From Syncephalis fuscata (taxonomy: Eukaryota; Zoopagomycota; Zoopagomycetes; Zoopagales; Piptocephalidaceae), in NCBI GenBank assembly GCA_025786725.1, contig JAHLTZ010000001.1, positions 310,001 through 374,000 on the forward strand: 64,000 bases of DNA. Direction: 5' to 3'. The notes beneath the pieces are model-generated. The model was given only the letters and a program-made list of their open reading frames with translations. It did not search any database and was not told the DNA's origin. Below, in pieces: positions 24,939 to 36,832 of this stretch (position 1 is the stretch's first letter; each line of letters opens with the position of its first letter). The position numbers and the translations under genes were made by a program.

Positions 24939-26268
24939 TGTGACAATTATAATATTGATTAGTTTATAATTAATGTATTAGTAGCAAACACTGGTATTAA
25001 TACTGTGGAGCGGCAAGAAATAAGTATTGTTTTACAAGCGCTTGCTAGTAAAGCGTGTTTATTTATAGTCATATTGTATAATTGTTGCGCGTTAGTACCT
25101 CCTTTAAACTCATTTGGTTACTTTATGACTTTATTATGTGTATCGCTTTTGGCTGGGCGAATCAGACAATTTTCCCGGGTTTAATTAGCGATTGGGATCT
25201 ATTGCTATGCTACAGCGCGCAAGTTATCAAATATAGCCGATAGCTTTAGGTTAGAAGTTGTTCAGTTAAACTAGTGTGTAATTATCTAGCGCTACACTAA
25301 TAATGTGCAAACTAAATAATAAAAATAATGAGTATTCATGTTGCACTTTATGAAATAGGACTGTTTAACAATTAATGCTTAAATCATTACAGGCTGAATG
25401 TATTCTTCAATTCACAACAACATATTATGCCATAAATATCTAATGATAATCTCTATAGCGTTTTCTTTTCCAACATTTAATGCAATAATTTTCAGATTGC
25501 TTTTTATGATCTGCATTGGCATAAATATCAAGGAGTATTACGCGGCGATTTTACAGAGACAAATATGTAACCATTTGCATTAAAGAATGCTTATCGTTAC
25601 TCCTTTTTATACATCCATTATTCTTATTAGAATTAAATACACAAACCACTTTTTCTTAGTTACCTTTAAAGTTAAAGGATTAGCGTTTTGTCAATCAGTT
25701 TTGTAAAAAAAAGTAATAAATTGTACCATATCTGCACATTAATATATAACTATGATGTCGTTTAATTATTCAACATTTGCACTATTAGTAACCATGAGTT
25801 GATGCTAGTAACCGATTATGTAAAATCTTATCAGTTGATTCGTTATTTGTTTATATTTAAAAATCAATGTAGCCTTAATTAATCAGTTTTACATAAAGGA
25901 AACAAGATACACAATTGGTATTTTGAAATAAAAAGCGGACTAATACCATCGTTATCTATGTTTAGATGACTCGTTAATTAAAAAACCGTATTAACCTACG
26001 AGTTTTAAAAACAGCATATCTTATTTAGTAGAAATACAATGCAGCTATTAGTAATAATAAAATATACAATAAATAAAAGTTGAAGCAGCTAATATTTACA
26101 ATCTTTGTTATTATTGCACATTTATGCACTCCCTGGGCTCCTTTTTCAATTTAAAAACGCCACACATTTCAATACAATAAAACTCACAATCATAATACTG
26201 CTATTACTAAATGGTATTACTAATAAATTAAATTTCTGCTATTTTACTTTTGATTAATTTGATTCACG
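24939..26268. other. AT-rich intergenic interval, 1.3 kb
   Basis: No supported gene. Very AT-rich with only short frames. It lies upstream of ICMT paralogue 1 and of the coiled-coil gene, so both promoters should be here. Confidence 0.5.
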
Positions 26269-27479
26269 ATGGTGCCAGTATCGTCTAGCAAGAACGTCGA
26301 GCCACTAAATGGCCGTGTAACCAAAGTATTAAAACTGTACCAAATGTTATACAGCTATTTGACATGTGAGTTAAACTAAACAGGAAACAATCTGTGATGC
26401 ATTGGAATCATTATGTAATCTGCTTAAGCATCAAACGATTGAAACGAAACAACAAGACAATGAAAGTGCTTTCAAAGTTAATGCTAATTCAAAAAAAGTC
26501 ATGGTTAGTATAAAAATGCGTAATAAATCTGAAGCTATTAACATGAATATTTCTAGAGTATGAAAAAGCGCACATGAAGGGTGTCAAAAGATCAAGCACA
26601 AATGTCGAGATATTGAAAAGAAAAATCAAGTGGATAAGAAAAGAAAAAGCATACGAGAAAAGGATAGCTGAGTATCGAGTAGAAAAAATAAGACTTTCAA
26701 ATAAGCTGGAATGTATGAGAAATAGCATTGGACATAAAACAAAGAATATAGAACAATTGGAGAAGGAAATTGAAGCAAAGAAACAAACACTGGCAGTAGT
26801 GCATAATTTATTGCTTAACGAAGCCAAGGCGGAAGCTCATGGTGTTGGCATAGATCAGAATAACATTTATTCTAGGCGATATAGTAGCATAGTAGGTAGC
26901 TCGAAATATAATGGCAAATCAAGTAAGAGAAATCAAACAAGCAAAGAAACAAGATCGTATCAAAAACGGCCAAACAATATCCATCAAAATGGTTCTACTA
27001 GGTCGATGCCATTAAACGCCAAACAAGAAATGCGCAACCTGAATGTTCAATCGAATGAAAAAACGGAAATATGCTATAATTGTACAAAGCAACAGCTTTT
27101 AACTAGAGATATGATCAGAATAATTACACATTTAAGTTGTTTGTCGGATGAAGCATTAGCCAATGAAAGATATTTCGCCAAAATATTTTTTTATAATATG
27201 TCGCGAGAAGAGCCAGAACCTTACAAGTCCAAATCATTAACTGCTGCAGTGGATAACTGTCAGCTTATATTAAATTCTTTAAAAAACAAGATTGGTCAGC
27301 GCGTAAATGACTTGTTAACCATGGAATATTGGTGCACTGACAATATCGATGTTCAAATAAAAGATCTTACAAGCTTTTATTTAGATACATCAGTATTTGG
27401 TACAATATATGAAAACTCTCAAGACTACTTGAAGAACAAGGCAAACACGCAAAAAAGTAAATTCGTTAAAGGTATTTAA
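26269..27479 (+). CDS. Coiled-coil protein, possible divergent member of the 44-58 kb family
   Basis: I do not recognise a named family. ATG 26269 opens a short exon (MVPVSSSKNVEPLNGRVTK). After an intron with donor GTATTA it is followed by ETICDALESLCNLLKHQT, and after a second intron by the main exon. The main exon starts with a basic coiled coil (KRKIKWIRKEKAYEKRIAEY, IEQLEKEIEAKKQTLAVV). A Ser/Asn/Lys-rich linker and a C-terminal helical domain beginning at CYNCTKQQLLTRDMIRIITH follow. The two-intron start, coiled coil, paired Cys and the spacing to CQLILNSLKNKIGQRVNDLL parallel the minus-strand family further right. The identity is weak and the link is an inference. It sits between the two ICMT paralogues. 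Confidence 0.6.
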
Positions 27480-27555
27480 AGCATTGACACTCATTTTTTA
27501 TTATTAACCAATAGTAAATATAAATATTCAAGCAGATAATATAGTAAATATTTAA

Positions 27556-28440
27556 TTAATAAATGTAAGGCAACACTCTAGCCCGCGTACTGGCAAATCT
27601 GCTCCATTCTTCCCCAAATGAATCACTCAGCATCTTTTCTTCTTGGGGCAATCGCACGAAAGCAATAACAGAGATTGTAATCAAGCCCACAACAATACTG
27701 ATTAATAAACCGATTAAATAACATACGTGTGGATCATTAAGTAACCAAATTAGCGTCGTTATAGCCTGTGTTAAATAATTCGGCAATTCAGTTTGCTTAA
27801 TGCTAATTTCAAGTAGATCGACGACTAATGGTCTAATAATTTCTTGGAGTGTTGGTATAGCAATCAAGTAAGCACAACATGGAGACATCAGAATTAAACC
27901 AGTATAACTGGGGTGGCGCACGTATTGGTAAGGACCACTTTGTACAATGTGTTGATCTTTACTGACGCCTAGTTTAAATGTAAAAAATCGGCCCAATTCA
28001 CGCATGCTCCATGCTCGTATTTCGGCAGCAAAAATACAAATGCTTACGGCAATTATATCGCCGAGACCATTCCATTGAAAGAACGATGGTGCATAGGGGA
28101 TGCGAATGGGGAGTGCTATAGCAAAGAACCTTTGCAGTGCAGTTGCATCAATGCCTATGACGTTTGCTAGATAAAGGATAATAGAATCAAGATGAGCAAA
28201 AGCAAGACCAACAAAATTGCTCACAGCAAATATAATGAACACAAAACGGCCCAACTTTGAGAATGGACCAACCGTGAAAAAAGAATAACGTTCATTTAGC
28301 TGTGGCTTTTCTTCGGCTCGTTGCTTATGCTCCTTTGATTCTGAGTGGCGTGGCACCATCATATCGTAGCTACGAGCAGTAACATAGAGCATAGCCAGTA
28401 ATTTTGTATACGAGATATCGGATGACGCTATGATTTCCAT
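27556..28440 (-). CDS. ICMT-family isoprenylcysteine methyltransferase, paralogue 2
   Basis: Single-exon, intact 294-residue frame starting MEIIASSDISYTKLLAMLYV. Hydrophobic segments at roughly residues 60-90, 105-125, 130-150, 190-215 and 240-270 fit a multi-pass ER protein. It carries the AdoMet/prenylcysteine signature GPYQYVRHPSYTGLI and the C-terminal RLPQEEKMLSDSFGEEWSRF with a final aromatic YIY. The same N-terminal SYTKLLAM is shared with paralogue 1, showing a local duplication. Substrates would be prenylated CaaX proteins if it keeps ICMT function; none of the neighbouring genes ends in an obvious CaaX box. Repeat A2 starts about 110 nt upstream of its ATG. Confidence 0.9.
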   Translation of the reverse strand: MEIIASSDISYTKLLAMLYVTARSYDMMVPRHSESKEHKQRAEEKPQLNERYSFFTVGPFSKLGRFVFIIFAVSNFVGLAFAHLDSIILYLANVIGIDATALQRFFAIALPIRIPYAPSFFQWNGLGDIIAVSICIFAAEIRAWSMRELGRFFTFKLGVSKDQHIVQSGPYQYVRHPSYTGLILMSPCCAYLIAIPTLQEIIRPLVVDLLEISIKQTELPNYLTQAITTLIWLLNDPHVCYLIGLLISIVVGLITISVIAFVRLPQEEKMLSDSFGEEWSRFASTRARVLPYIY

Positions 28441-28551
28441 GTTGGTGATGCTAGTTAGGTTGAAAAGTGACGAATCTTTACAAATGTTTTGTTTGTTTTA
28501 TACAAAAGGTTGGGCGCATGTGAAGAAGCAAGCGAAAAAGTTTGACTATTA

Positions 28552-29492
28552 CTTCAATCTTCTGGGGCAGTAAATCATTTTACGCAATCAATTGTAGTGA
28601 TTTGATTTGATTAATTGGTGTTTAAATGATAATTCATAATAAACATTAATCAATGTAACAACATTATCATTTCCATAAAATAGAATTGATTGTAACAGAG
28701 CATTGTATTAGTGGTTGCTATTTTAAACATTTAAATAAACAATGTAATATGCTATTTGATTTCATTGAACACTTGAACCGATCATTGTTGTTGTTGGCCA
28801 TGTGTAGAAAGATTGATTGAATATTAATAAAAGCCATACTTGGTATCAACTTGATAGATACAATTTATTTGTTGACCATTAATGAAGCAAATGGCCTCTA
28901 CATATGCAATAATGATAGGTGAGTGTCTTACAAAGATCTTGTGGCACAGTTGCAACCAGAATATACGGCATGCCGTTGAGGTTACTTGAACGGTGTTGAT
29001 GTAAATAAAAAATAAAGACTAGGGATTGATAATGTTTTTTATTGATGTTCAAATACGCATGCTATTTATATTGTTATATTCGGTATGATTATATAATATA
29101 GCACTAAATAGAACAATAAGATAGCAATAGAAAAATAAGAGTGAAACGAGTAAATAAAAAATGTAAAAGGCAACGTATAATAACTTCCATATATTAATTA
29201 TAATAGACTCATGTAGTTCAGTGTCAAAACATCAAAGCTAGCATCCTTTACTTGATTGAACTACACATTTGTTGTTCTACTAAACATGGAACTGGATGGT
29301 GAGTTATATTAAATATCAAATTATAATGCTTTCAATACTTTACAGGACCATAATATGAAGCAACATTTATCTATTTACTATATTTTATTGCTAATTAATT
29401 CAATCAGAGTTGAGTGGCACTGCTCCAACAAATAACGTTTCTCAATATTAAAAACTAATTGGCGATTTATTATTTGAGTTATGGATTTTTTT
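28552..29492. repeat. Repeat A, copy 2 (~0.94 kb)
   Basis: Second copy of the sequence at 1535-2490, same orientation. It is slightly shorter because of many isolated 1-nt gaps relative to copy 1 (for example in the stretches equivalent to 1770-1775 and 1880-1990), plus a few substitutions. Both ends coincide with those of copy 1, and flanking sequences outside are unrelated. That indicates a discrete unit rather than a larger duplication. Confidence 0.85.
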
Positions 29493-30178
29493 ATTCTTCA
29501 GTTTGAGGATAGAGAGTCAAACTGCCCATTGGAGTTTGTATTGTGACTTGCCTAACCATGACATATAGTGTAAAAGAAATACAGGAAAAGGCTATTTAAC
29601 TAAAACAATGAATTCTAGTTGCATTAAAGACCAGCTTCTCGACACTAAATTAAATAAACCAGTTGTTATCGGCCTTAATTTAACAAATTAATTATGTAAA
29701 AATAAATTGTTATAGTCACAAATTTTAATTTGTATAAAATAGAGTGTATGTTTTAGCAGCTATCACATCGTAATTTATATTCCATTGCATATCTTGCATT
29801 TATGTATAGCATATATTTCTAAACCTTAATAGATCAGTTATAATATTGTCCGATATCTTAAACTATACTTTTTATAATTTTGACTAGCTTTGGACTAGCT
29901 AGAATAAAACATTAATAGAATCAATAAAGACATATTTATTATATACGTGTTTATAGCATTACTCTACACATATAATTGCAAATACACGCTATAAACATAA
30001 ATATAATCAAAATACTATCGAATTAAACGCAATCCATATTTGATCAAATATTTAGTAACGATTACATTAAAATATAGCAATTACAATAATAATCTATTTA
30101 TCCAACAGTCTTTGTACTTATCATATTAAATCATTAATATTGTTAATTGCTGTTTATTAATAATGTATTTTATTTTAG
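29493..30178. other. AT-rich intergenic interval
   Basis: No gene supported. This is the 3' flank of the threonyl-tRNA synthetase gene. Confidence 0.5.
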
Positions 30179-32473
30179 CTATTCGCGTGTCTGTATCGAT
30201 TTTAATAACTGCATGCCAAAATCATTGATCGACATACTTGTCGATTGTCGTTCTCCACGCCGACGTACCGCTACCAATTGCTGGTTAACCTCTTGCTCAC
30301 CCAACACTAGTAAGTAGTTATATCGCTGCTCTTGTGCTTGTCGAATCATTTTTGATAAGCTATGTCCTGATGTATTGACGTCAATATGAAGAGGCAGCCC
30401 ATACTGCTCGTGAAGCGCGACCAATTGTTCGCGTACTTTACGTGCATATGGTACAAATGGAGTAGCCACCGGACATAGCATGACTTGTCGTGGGCTTTGC
30501 CATAATGGCCAGTCGCCGGCATAATGCTCGGCAAGGATAGCTAGCATACGTTCCAGCGAGCCTAAAATTGCTCGATGAATAATAACCGGCTGCTTGTGTT
30601 GTCCATTAGCATCGGTGTATTTTAAAGAAAAACGTTGTGGCAATTGGAAATCCAATTGAATGGTAGCTGTTTGATGCTGACGGCCCAATGCGTCACGTAC
30701 GCAAATATCAATCTTTGGGCCATAGAATGCACCATCACCAGGATTTAATTGCCAGGCACGACCCGTAGCATTTAACGCATCAGCAAGTGCCGTCTCGGCA
30801 GCTTCCCAGTCTTCAAGTGCACCAATATAACTGCGTTCAGGACGAGTCGATAAAAACAACTCATACTCAGTAAATTGTAGTGCAGAATAAATACGCTCTA
30901 CCATGGCTAGTGTTGAGCGAATTTCTTCACCGACTTGATCAGATCGACAAAATATATGCGCATCATCTTGGTGGAAATTACGCACTCGTGTTAAGCCAGA
31001 TAATGCACCGGCAGCTTCCCATCTTAAATAATAAAGTAAATATAATACTTTAACTATTATAAATACAACTTACCGATGTAATGACCCAAAGTCTGCTAAA
31101 CGCATTGGTAGTTCATGAGCAGTACGTGGTTGACAGGCATAGATTAAACAATGTGCTGGACAATTCATCGGCTTTAATCCATACCAATCTGTATTGGAGG
31201 TGGTTGGCGCAACATCAGTTGTATTTGCCTCTGGTAATCCACCACGAACAGCAAACATATCTTCCGCATAATTCTGCCAATGACCTGACTGTTCCCATAA
31301 CGACTTTTTAAATACCATAGGTGTCATTACTTCTTCATAACCAAATCGCCGATATTCTGCTCGTAAAAAGGCTAGTAATCGTTCTATAATACGCGTACCA
31401 TGCGGTAAGAAAAACGGCCCACCTGGACTGCTAACATCAAAGTGGAATAGTTGCTGTTTTGTGCCAATAACTCGATGATCACGTCGTTGTGCTTCTTCTT
31501 GTTGTTGACGCCATTGCTTTTGTGCCTTCTCTGATGGAAAACTCACCCCACGTACTCGAGTAACATGCTGCTTTGCTTCAGACTTGTTCTGTTCTGCCCG
31601 CCAATGAGTCCCCGACACTGCTGTTAGGTCAAAGTGTCGCAATAGACCGGTACGCGGTAATAATGGTCCTTTAACCACGTCTATATAGTCTCCTATACGG
31701 TAGAGTGGCACCATATCGTGTGGCTTATACAGGGACCGCATACGATACGCTTTAATGGATCATTATCTATAATTTAGCTGCAATATCCAGTGGAACCTTA
31801 ATTGTTCCACAGTATATTACTTTCAACATAGTATTAATGCGTTTTGTTAAACGAGCTAGATCATGTTCACTAGCATGTTGAATATCAATTTGATTTAATA
31901 GTTGTAAGATATGTTTGTTCTGTATATCATGATTAGTCGATGCAATCATTTGACGTAATTTTCCTTTAATACTAGTGCCCAATTGTGATGGCAACAATAT
32001 ATATTCATAAGTAAATTTAGGTGGTGTATCATTAAGATCTGAATGCCATCCATAACTCGTCATTATATTCCAGTGCTAATGCTTTACCAAATACAAATAC
32101 TGATGTGGCAGTGTAAAAAGGTGCCACTTGGCTATTTGTTCACTTAGAAAGTTATCTCGTCATTTTGTTGATCATATTGACTAGTATTGGTGTATGAGTC
32201 ATGTATTAATGGTCGATTCAGATCCCATAGTCGACCTTTAAATACTGCGCCTACTGTTTGCTTTGATAGCTTTGGATTCCAATCTATCAACAATAATAAA
32301 TAATAAATAATAAGAATCCAGTTCATTAGTCGCAATATTAGCTTACTTTTAAGTAAAGTATTTGGCGTTGTAACACCCGACTGATACTCGCATACTTGTC
32401 CGTCTGGCAAACTAATTCGCTTTATAGTGGCTGTTTGATACTGTTCTAGTATCTTCTCTTCTCTGCCGCCCAT
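30179..32473 (-). CDS. Threonyl-tRNA synthetase, several frame breaks, degenerate editing domain
   Basis: Charges tRNA-Thr. From ATG 32473 the order is a TGS domain (ISLPDGQVCEYQSGVTTPNT, GAVFKGRLWDLNRPL), an SAD/editing-like region split over three frames (31070-32160), then the class II core. The core shows PGGPFFLPHGTRI (motif 1 region), LKPMNCPAHCLIY with the zinc Cys, VRNFHQDDAHIFC (motif 2), DGAFYGPKIDICV, ATIQLDFQLPQRFSL and IIHRAILGSLERML (motif 3). The anticodon-binding domain starts at PRQVMLCPVATPFVPYA. The core is in two clean exons (30179-30985 and 31070-31741). At least five positions between 31740 and 32170 need one extra base. The editing-site ligands seem lost: no HxxxH in the PFYTATSVFVFGKAL segment, and KGPLL replaces the CRGPH motif. 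Cytosolic versus mitochondrial location is unclear. Confidence 0.88.
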
Positions 32474-32797
32474 TGTGCCGACAATGATAAATAACGCTGT
32501 AAAGGTCGGTCTAACAAAGCAGTAGTATTCAAATGTATTAATTAAACCGTCAATGAATATCATTCGCGTAGGTACACCTACAAACAATAGCCGCTCCCCT
32601 TCTTCTTGCAATATAGAAGTGGCAGAAGAAGAAGAAGAAGAGTAAGAAGAAGAGTAAGCAACACGAAGCAAAGGGAACATGCCGGTGACTGGCCACATAA
32701 AAGAAAAACAAATATAATTTTATTGAGTATTTTAATTCTGCATAAAAGTGTATCTATATATTCAACACACAAACACCGCCACGTAGACGGTAATTAT
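32474..32797. other. Intergenic, with a GAAGAA-type run
   Basis: Short interval between two minus-strand genes. A GAAGAAGAAGAAGAG run near 32625-32650 reads as polyserine in one minus frame; I do not regard it as coding. It probably includes the upstream region of the synthetase and the 3' flank of the Mgm1 gene. Confidence 0.4.
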
Positions 32798-35714
32798 CTA
32801 AACTGCCATACGTTCTTGTTGTCGAGTAACATAGTTTAACTTGTCCATCACCTCTTCTAGCTTCTGTTTTCTATCCATTAGTTCTAATTGCTGAAGAACA
32901 CGTGGATTTCACGAGCAAATGCCATAACATGATCCTTATCCAATCCAAAATACAGCTTACTATCGAGTTCACGTGGGAATTGGAAGAAGAATTCATTAAG
33001 TAACTCGACTTGAAGAAACATAACGGCGGCATTAGTTAATTTTTCAGCTACAAGATTAAGGAAGGCTTCAGGACATTGATTGCGATTTCTTCGGTCTTGG
33101 CAATGTTTACTTCGAAGGGCAACCTGGCGTAGCTTAAGAATGGCCGCCCGATCTCGTAGCTCCATGGCTAATTTGGCCTCTTCTAAAATGGCTGGACTTA
33201 GCATAGATTGCGTCGTTTCCGCCGCTTCTTTCGATTCAGTCAAGTCTTTAGATGATGTTGTTGATGGCGATTTAGTTGATTTTGTTGCAGTAGCTGTAGA
33301 TTTTGTGGATGTAGATGTTGTAGACTTTGTTGCTGTTGCTGCTGCTGTAGATGCTGTAGACTGTGGTGTCTGCCAGCCTAAAGCTTTAGCATTCTTAGTC
33401 GACTCTTGAATATAATTAATAGCCGAGTTTAAAGTCCGCTTGCCTACACGGTTATTTAACTCTTTTAATGCGCGTGCACACATATCCATTTCACGTTCAA
33501 GTAACTTAGTGGCTCGTTCAACGCTACTTTCCCATTCTGACTGTGAGCAGTCAACCTCAAACTTGAATGGCTTGATCGTATTTTCAACCTGATCCATGGC
33601 AAAGTGGAATTTGCGTCGAAGTATATCGTTACCGAATGTCATAACATTGCGCTGTGTATCTGGATGGTGTGGAAATGGGTCCACTTCGACAATACGCGTC
33701 AGATTATGTTTAAGCACATCCATAACCAACTGGGTACTTAAACGACCGATACCGCATTTGGTTAGAGAAGAAACGCCCATGTCTAGTTTATGCTGCCAAT
33801 AAAAGTCATCAGTGCTGGCTTTTGGCAAGTCGGTTATTTTGTTATCAGTCCAATAAATACGAGCACAAATATCCAGTGCACGTTGTTCTAACATAGTTCT
33901 AACGGAAGTACCACAGTTGATCGATCAAATTGTTGTGAAAATTGCTTAAACGACTGTTTTAACGTGTCGAGAGAGTCGGCTGCATATGACTCAGCACTAA
34001 TTGGCCGATCATTATAGTGTACTTTATATTGATAGCGTGATTCATCCAGTTCAGCCTGTACTGCATCGACAATTAAATGAAGATTGCGTCGCATATTCTC
34101 TTCAAGTACTTTGATCAGTTTTCTCTTTAAAAAGTCGGTACCAACTTGTAGATCTGGCTGTTGATACTCCTTATGCTCTTGGAAATAAGCATTGCCTGCT
34201 TTGACCAATTCTTTCGATGAAGTGGAGCGTGATTTGCGCTGCTTACTCACCACGCCGACATAACCAAGCATTAGAGGATAATCTTGGTTACGTAATATTT
34301 CAACACCTTGTTCCGGAGGAATCAAATCCATTTTGGTAAGAACGCCAATGGTACGTACACCCAATGGATCTGCACGTCGACTGGCCAGTAAAGCTTCAGA
34401 GTTGGCCAGATCTACATCGGCTGAACAGACGGCTAGAATAATATTTGGCTCACAAATGTATGTCTCGCATAACGATGCAATTTTTTGTTTAAGCATTTCT
34501 GGCTGCTTTCGATTATGTACTTGAATGTAGCCAGGTAGATCGACCAGTGTTAGATCAGGTACATGCGGTGAGTAGATGCGTAGTTCTATAGGTTCAGCAG
34601 AAATACACTCTTCATCTGATACTGCAAGATTTAAATCGGTTAACGTCTCGCGTATACGAGAAAAGTCCTTCAATTTGCCTAGACCAAGTTGTGGAAATTC
34701 ACCGTATTCCTCCTTCGAGTCAGGTGTATGAATTAGAGTAAGCTCAATGGGTCGACGAGTTACCATATTGGATCCTCTAATAGATAATGCATTAGTCAGT
34801 AAATTATTAATCAAATATTACTATCTTACTTTGGTAAAAACTCATTGCCTACAATTGCCTCTAGTACCGAACTTTTACCGGAACTTTGTGAGCCAATAAC
34901 AACAATACTGGGTAGTTGCAGTGTGCCATCGTGTTTTACCGTTTTTAATAAATTTCGTATTTCAATTAGTGTACGTGTCAGTGCCATAAATTCAGTGCTG
35001 CCTCGATCTGTGTCTTCACTCTGTGCTTCCTCCTCACGAGGTCGTAGACTGGCACCAAATGCCGCAACAGCCGCTGCCACTGATGTTGGCGTCTTTTCCG
35101 GTGGCTCATTGTTATTATTATTGTTATTATTATTGTTATTATTGTTATTGCCGCCAATATCGCTGCCGCTTATTAATTCTTGTGCACGCCTAGTAGATTC
35201 CGACACATAGAGACCCGGATCTGACGTATCTTCTTTACTGCTTCCAAAACTAGGAAAATGCCAATCTGCATTCGCTATTGAGCTGAATACACCTTTGGCA
35301 TCTGATACCAAGTCTGGAAGCCAGCTTGGAGTTATTTTTTCGGAAAACTCTATTATTAACAATATACAAAGATCAGCAAGTAGCAAGATGGTTTACTATA
35401 TCAATTACCATGAAGTTTGTAATTTGCATAGCCTGCAGCCCCAGCGCCAACACCAAACACCGTAATAGGAACCGGAACATTTGAAACAAATAACGAGGCG
35501 TAGACGTGAACGAGATCGCGCGCGTATGACGTGGCAAGTTCACCAGTGCAATGGAGCTTGGCCGAGCAGCAAACAGCAAGCGACGTTGGCTGGAAAAATG
35601 GCGACTAATTGCCTGGCTGGCGATCGCTCTACTGCGCGTAGATTCTGCCCTTAATGAAAAGGGCAGCGCGCTTGCCGACAGCGCTTGCTTTCTTCGTTGC
35701 AGTATAAATGACAT
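32798..35714 (-). CDS. Mgm1/OPA1-like mitochondrial dynamin GTPase, three frame breaks
   Basis: Inner-membrane fusion dynamin. ATG 35714 gives an Arg/Ser-rich presequence ([15 protein letters not shown]). In a shifted frame near 35420-35480 comes the glycine-rich membrane segment [17 protein letters not shown]. After an intron come the stalk start ([20 protein letters not shown]) and a run of 14 Asn (about 35107-35150). The GTPase follows: G1 [10 protein letters not shown]2 [14 protein letters not shown]3 DLPGY, G4 TKMD. Middle and GED-like regions run on to [20 protein letters not shown] and the stop at 32798. Breaks lie near 35480, 33905 and 32907. In each, one added base restores the family sequence; at 32907 a longer A run gives AREN-PRV as in Mgm1. 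Gene function is probably intact. Confidence 0.9.
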
Positions 35715-36832
35715 ACAGATGAGTAAAAACGACGGTGTGTTATTTTTGTGCGGCGATTTGGTTGATGTAACTGGTTCCGTTGGATCCCGTGACGAAATAA
35801 AATCATATTTTTTATTCAAGACTTATAATCTTAAAAAGAATATCAACGTCATTGTATGACGCATAAATAGTGTAGAGCTTACGTTGTTTCCGTATTGATA
35901 ATATTAATATTAATAATTAATAAGATCAGGTTAAAAGATATAGTGACTTTTATTTTGATTGACATAATTGTAATACTAGCACGATATTGAGAATTTCATT
36001 ATTTCTATAATCAACTTTGTAGCTTTTGTTTAAAGTAAATAAAATGTTTTAAATATACGTATGACATTTGTAAAGGTATAAAACTGAATACGATGATTAT
36101 AAAAGCGTGTAAAAAATCAACGGTATTTATTAAATCATCAGTAAACTACTAGTAAATCGATAAATACTTGACTAATAGCCAATGATTCGTTTTAATGTCA
36201 TTTTTATGCATTATCATCATCACAAAACAGTTATCTATTATAAATATGAATAAGTTAAAGTTGAGAAATATTATTTTTAAATAGTATGCTGCTTAAACGA
36301 GCATGAATTCTAGAACCCGTGCCAGTAGTAACTTTGTATTTTCAGCATTTAAAATTGAAATAACCACTGGCAAGAATGCTAGGTATATCAAAACCATACG
36401 ATTTAATTACAATCAATAAATCATTCAATAATATGCAGCTGAAATTATGGGCCCCACATGGTTACACATTAAGCGTGCTTTACGCCTGGGACTATAAAGC
36501 TTGCATACACAAGCCTTTACAGTGAACGGCAAACTGGTATCGGTTGTGCGCATTAACAAATTAAAAGTCTTGTGATGCCCATTCCAAGTTGATGCTCCCT
36601 GCAGTTAATAATAGAGCTTTTGTTAGAATGACAGACTACACGGCACCAGGTTTTCTATTGTAGCGCGCAGAATATTCTGGCAATACAAGCCATAAAAGCT
36701 GCATATTTCTACGCTGCATACGATAAATCAATGACCCCGCTCTAATTCATTTCTAACAATATTACCTTTCTTCAATATATATATTATGTTTGTTTATTTG
36801 TACTATACTATAAATACATAAACACATATATA
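35715..36832. other. Divergent intergenic interval
   Basis: Upstream regions of the Mgm1-like gene (-) and the seven-helix protein gene (+). AT-rich, no supported gene. An in-frame upstream ATG for the Mgm1-like gene exists at 35819, so its start could lie there. Confidence 0.5.

Noticed and set aside
1535-29492. Repeats A and B as LTRs of retrotransposons
   Set aside because: The paired copies are 27 kb and 12 kb apart and enclose conserved host genes; no gag/pol frames, primer-binding site or polypurine tract adjoins them.
33080-33409. Plus-strand ORF rich in Val/Asp opposite the Mgm1-like gene
   Set aside because: It is the antisense of the Thr/Ala/Ser-rich linker of the Mgm1-like protein and has no coding features of its own.
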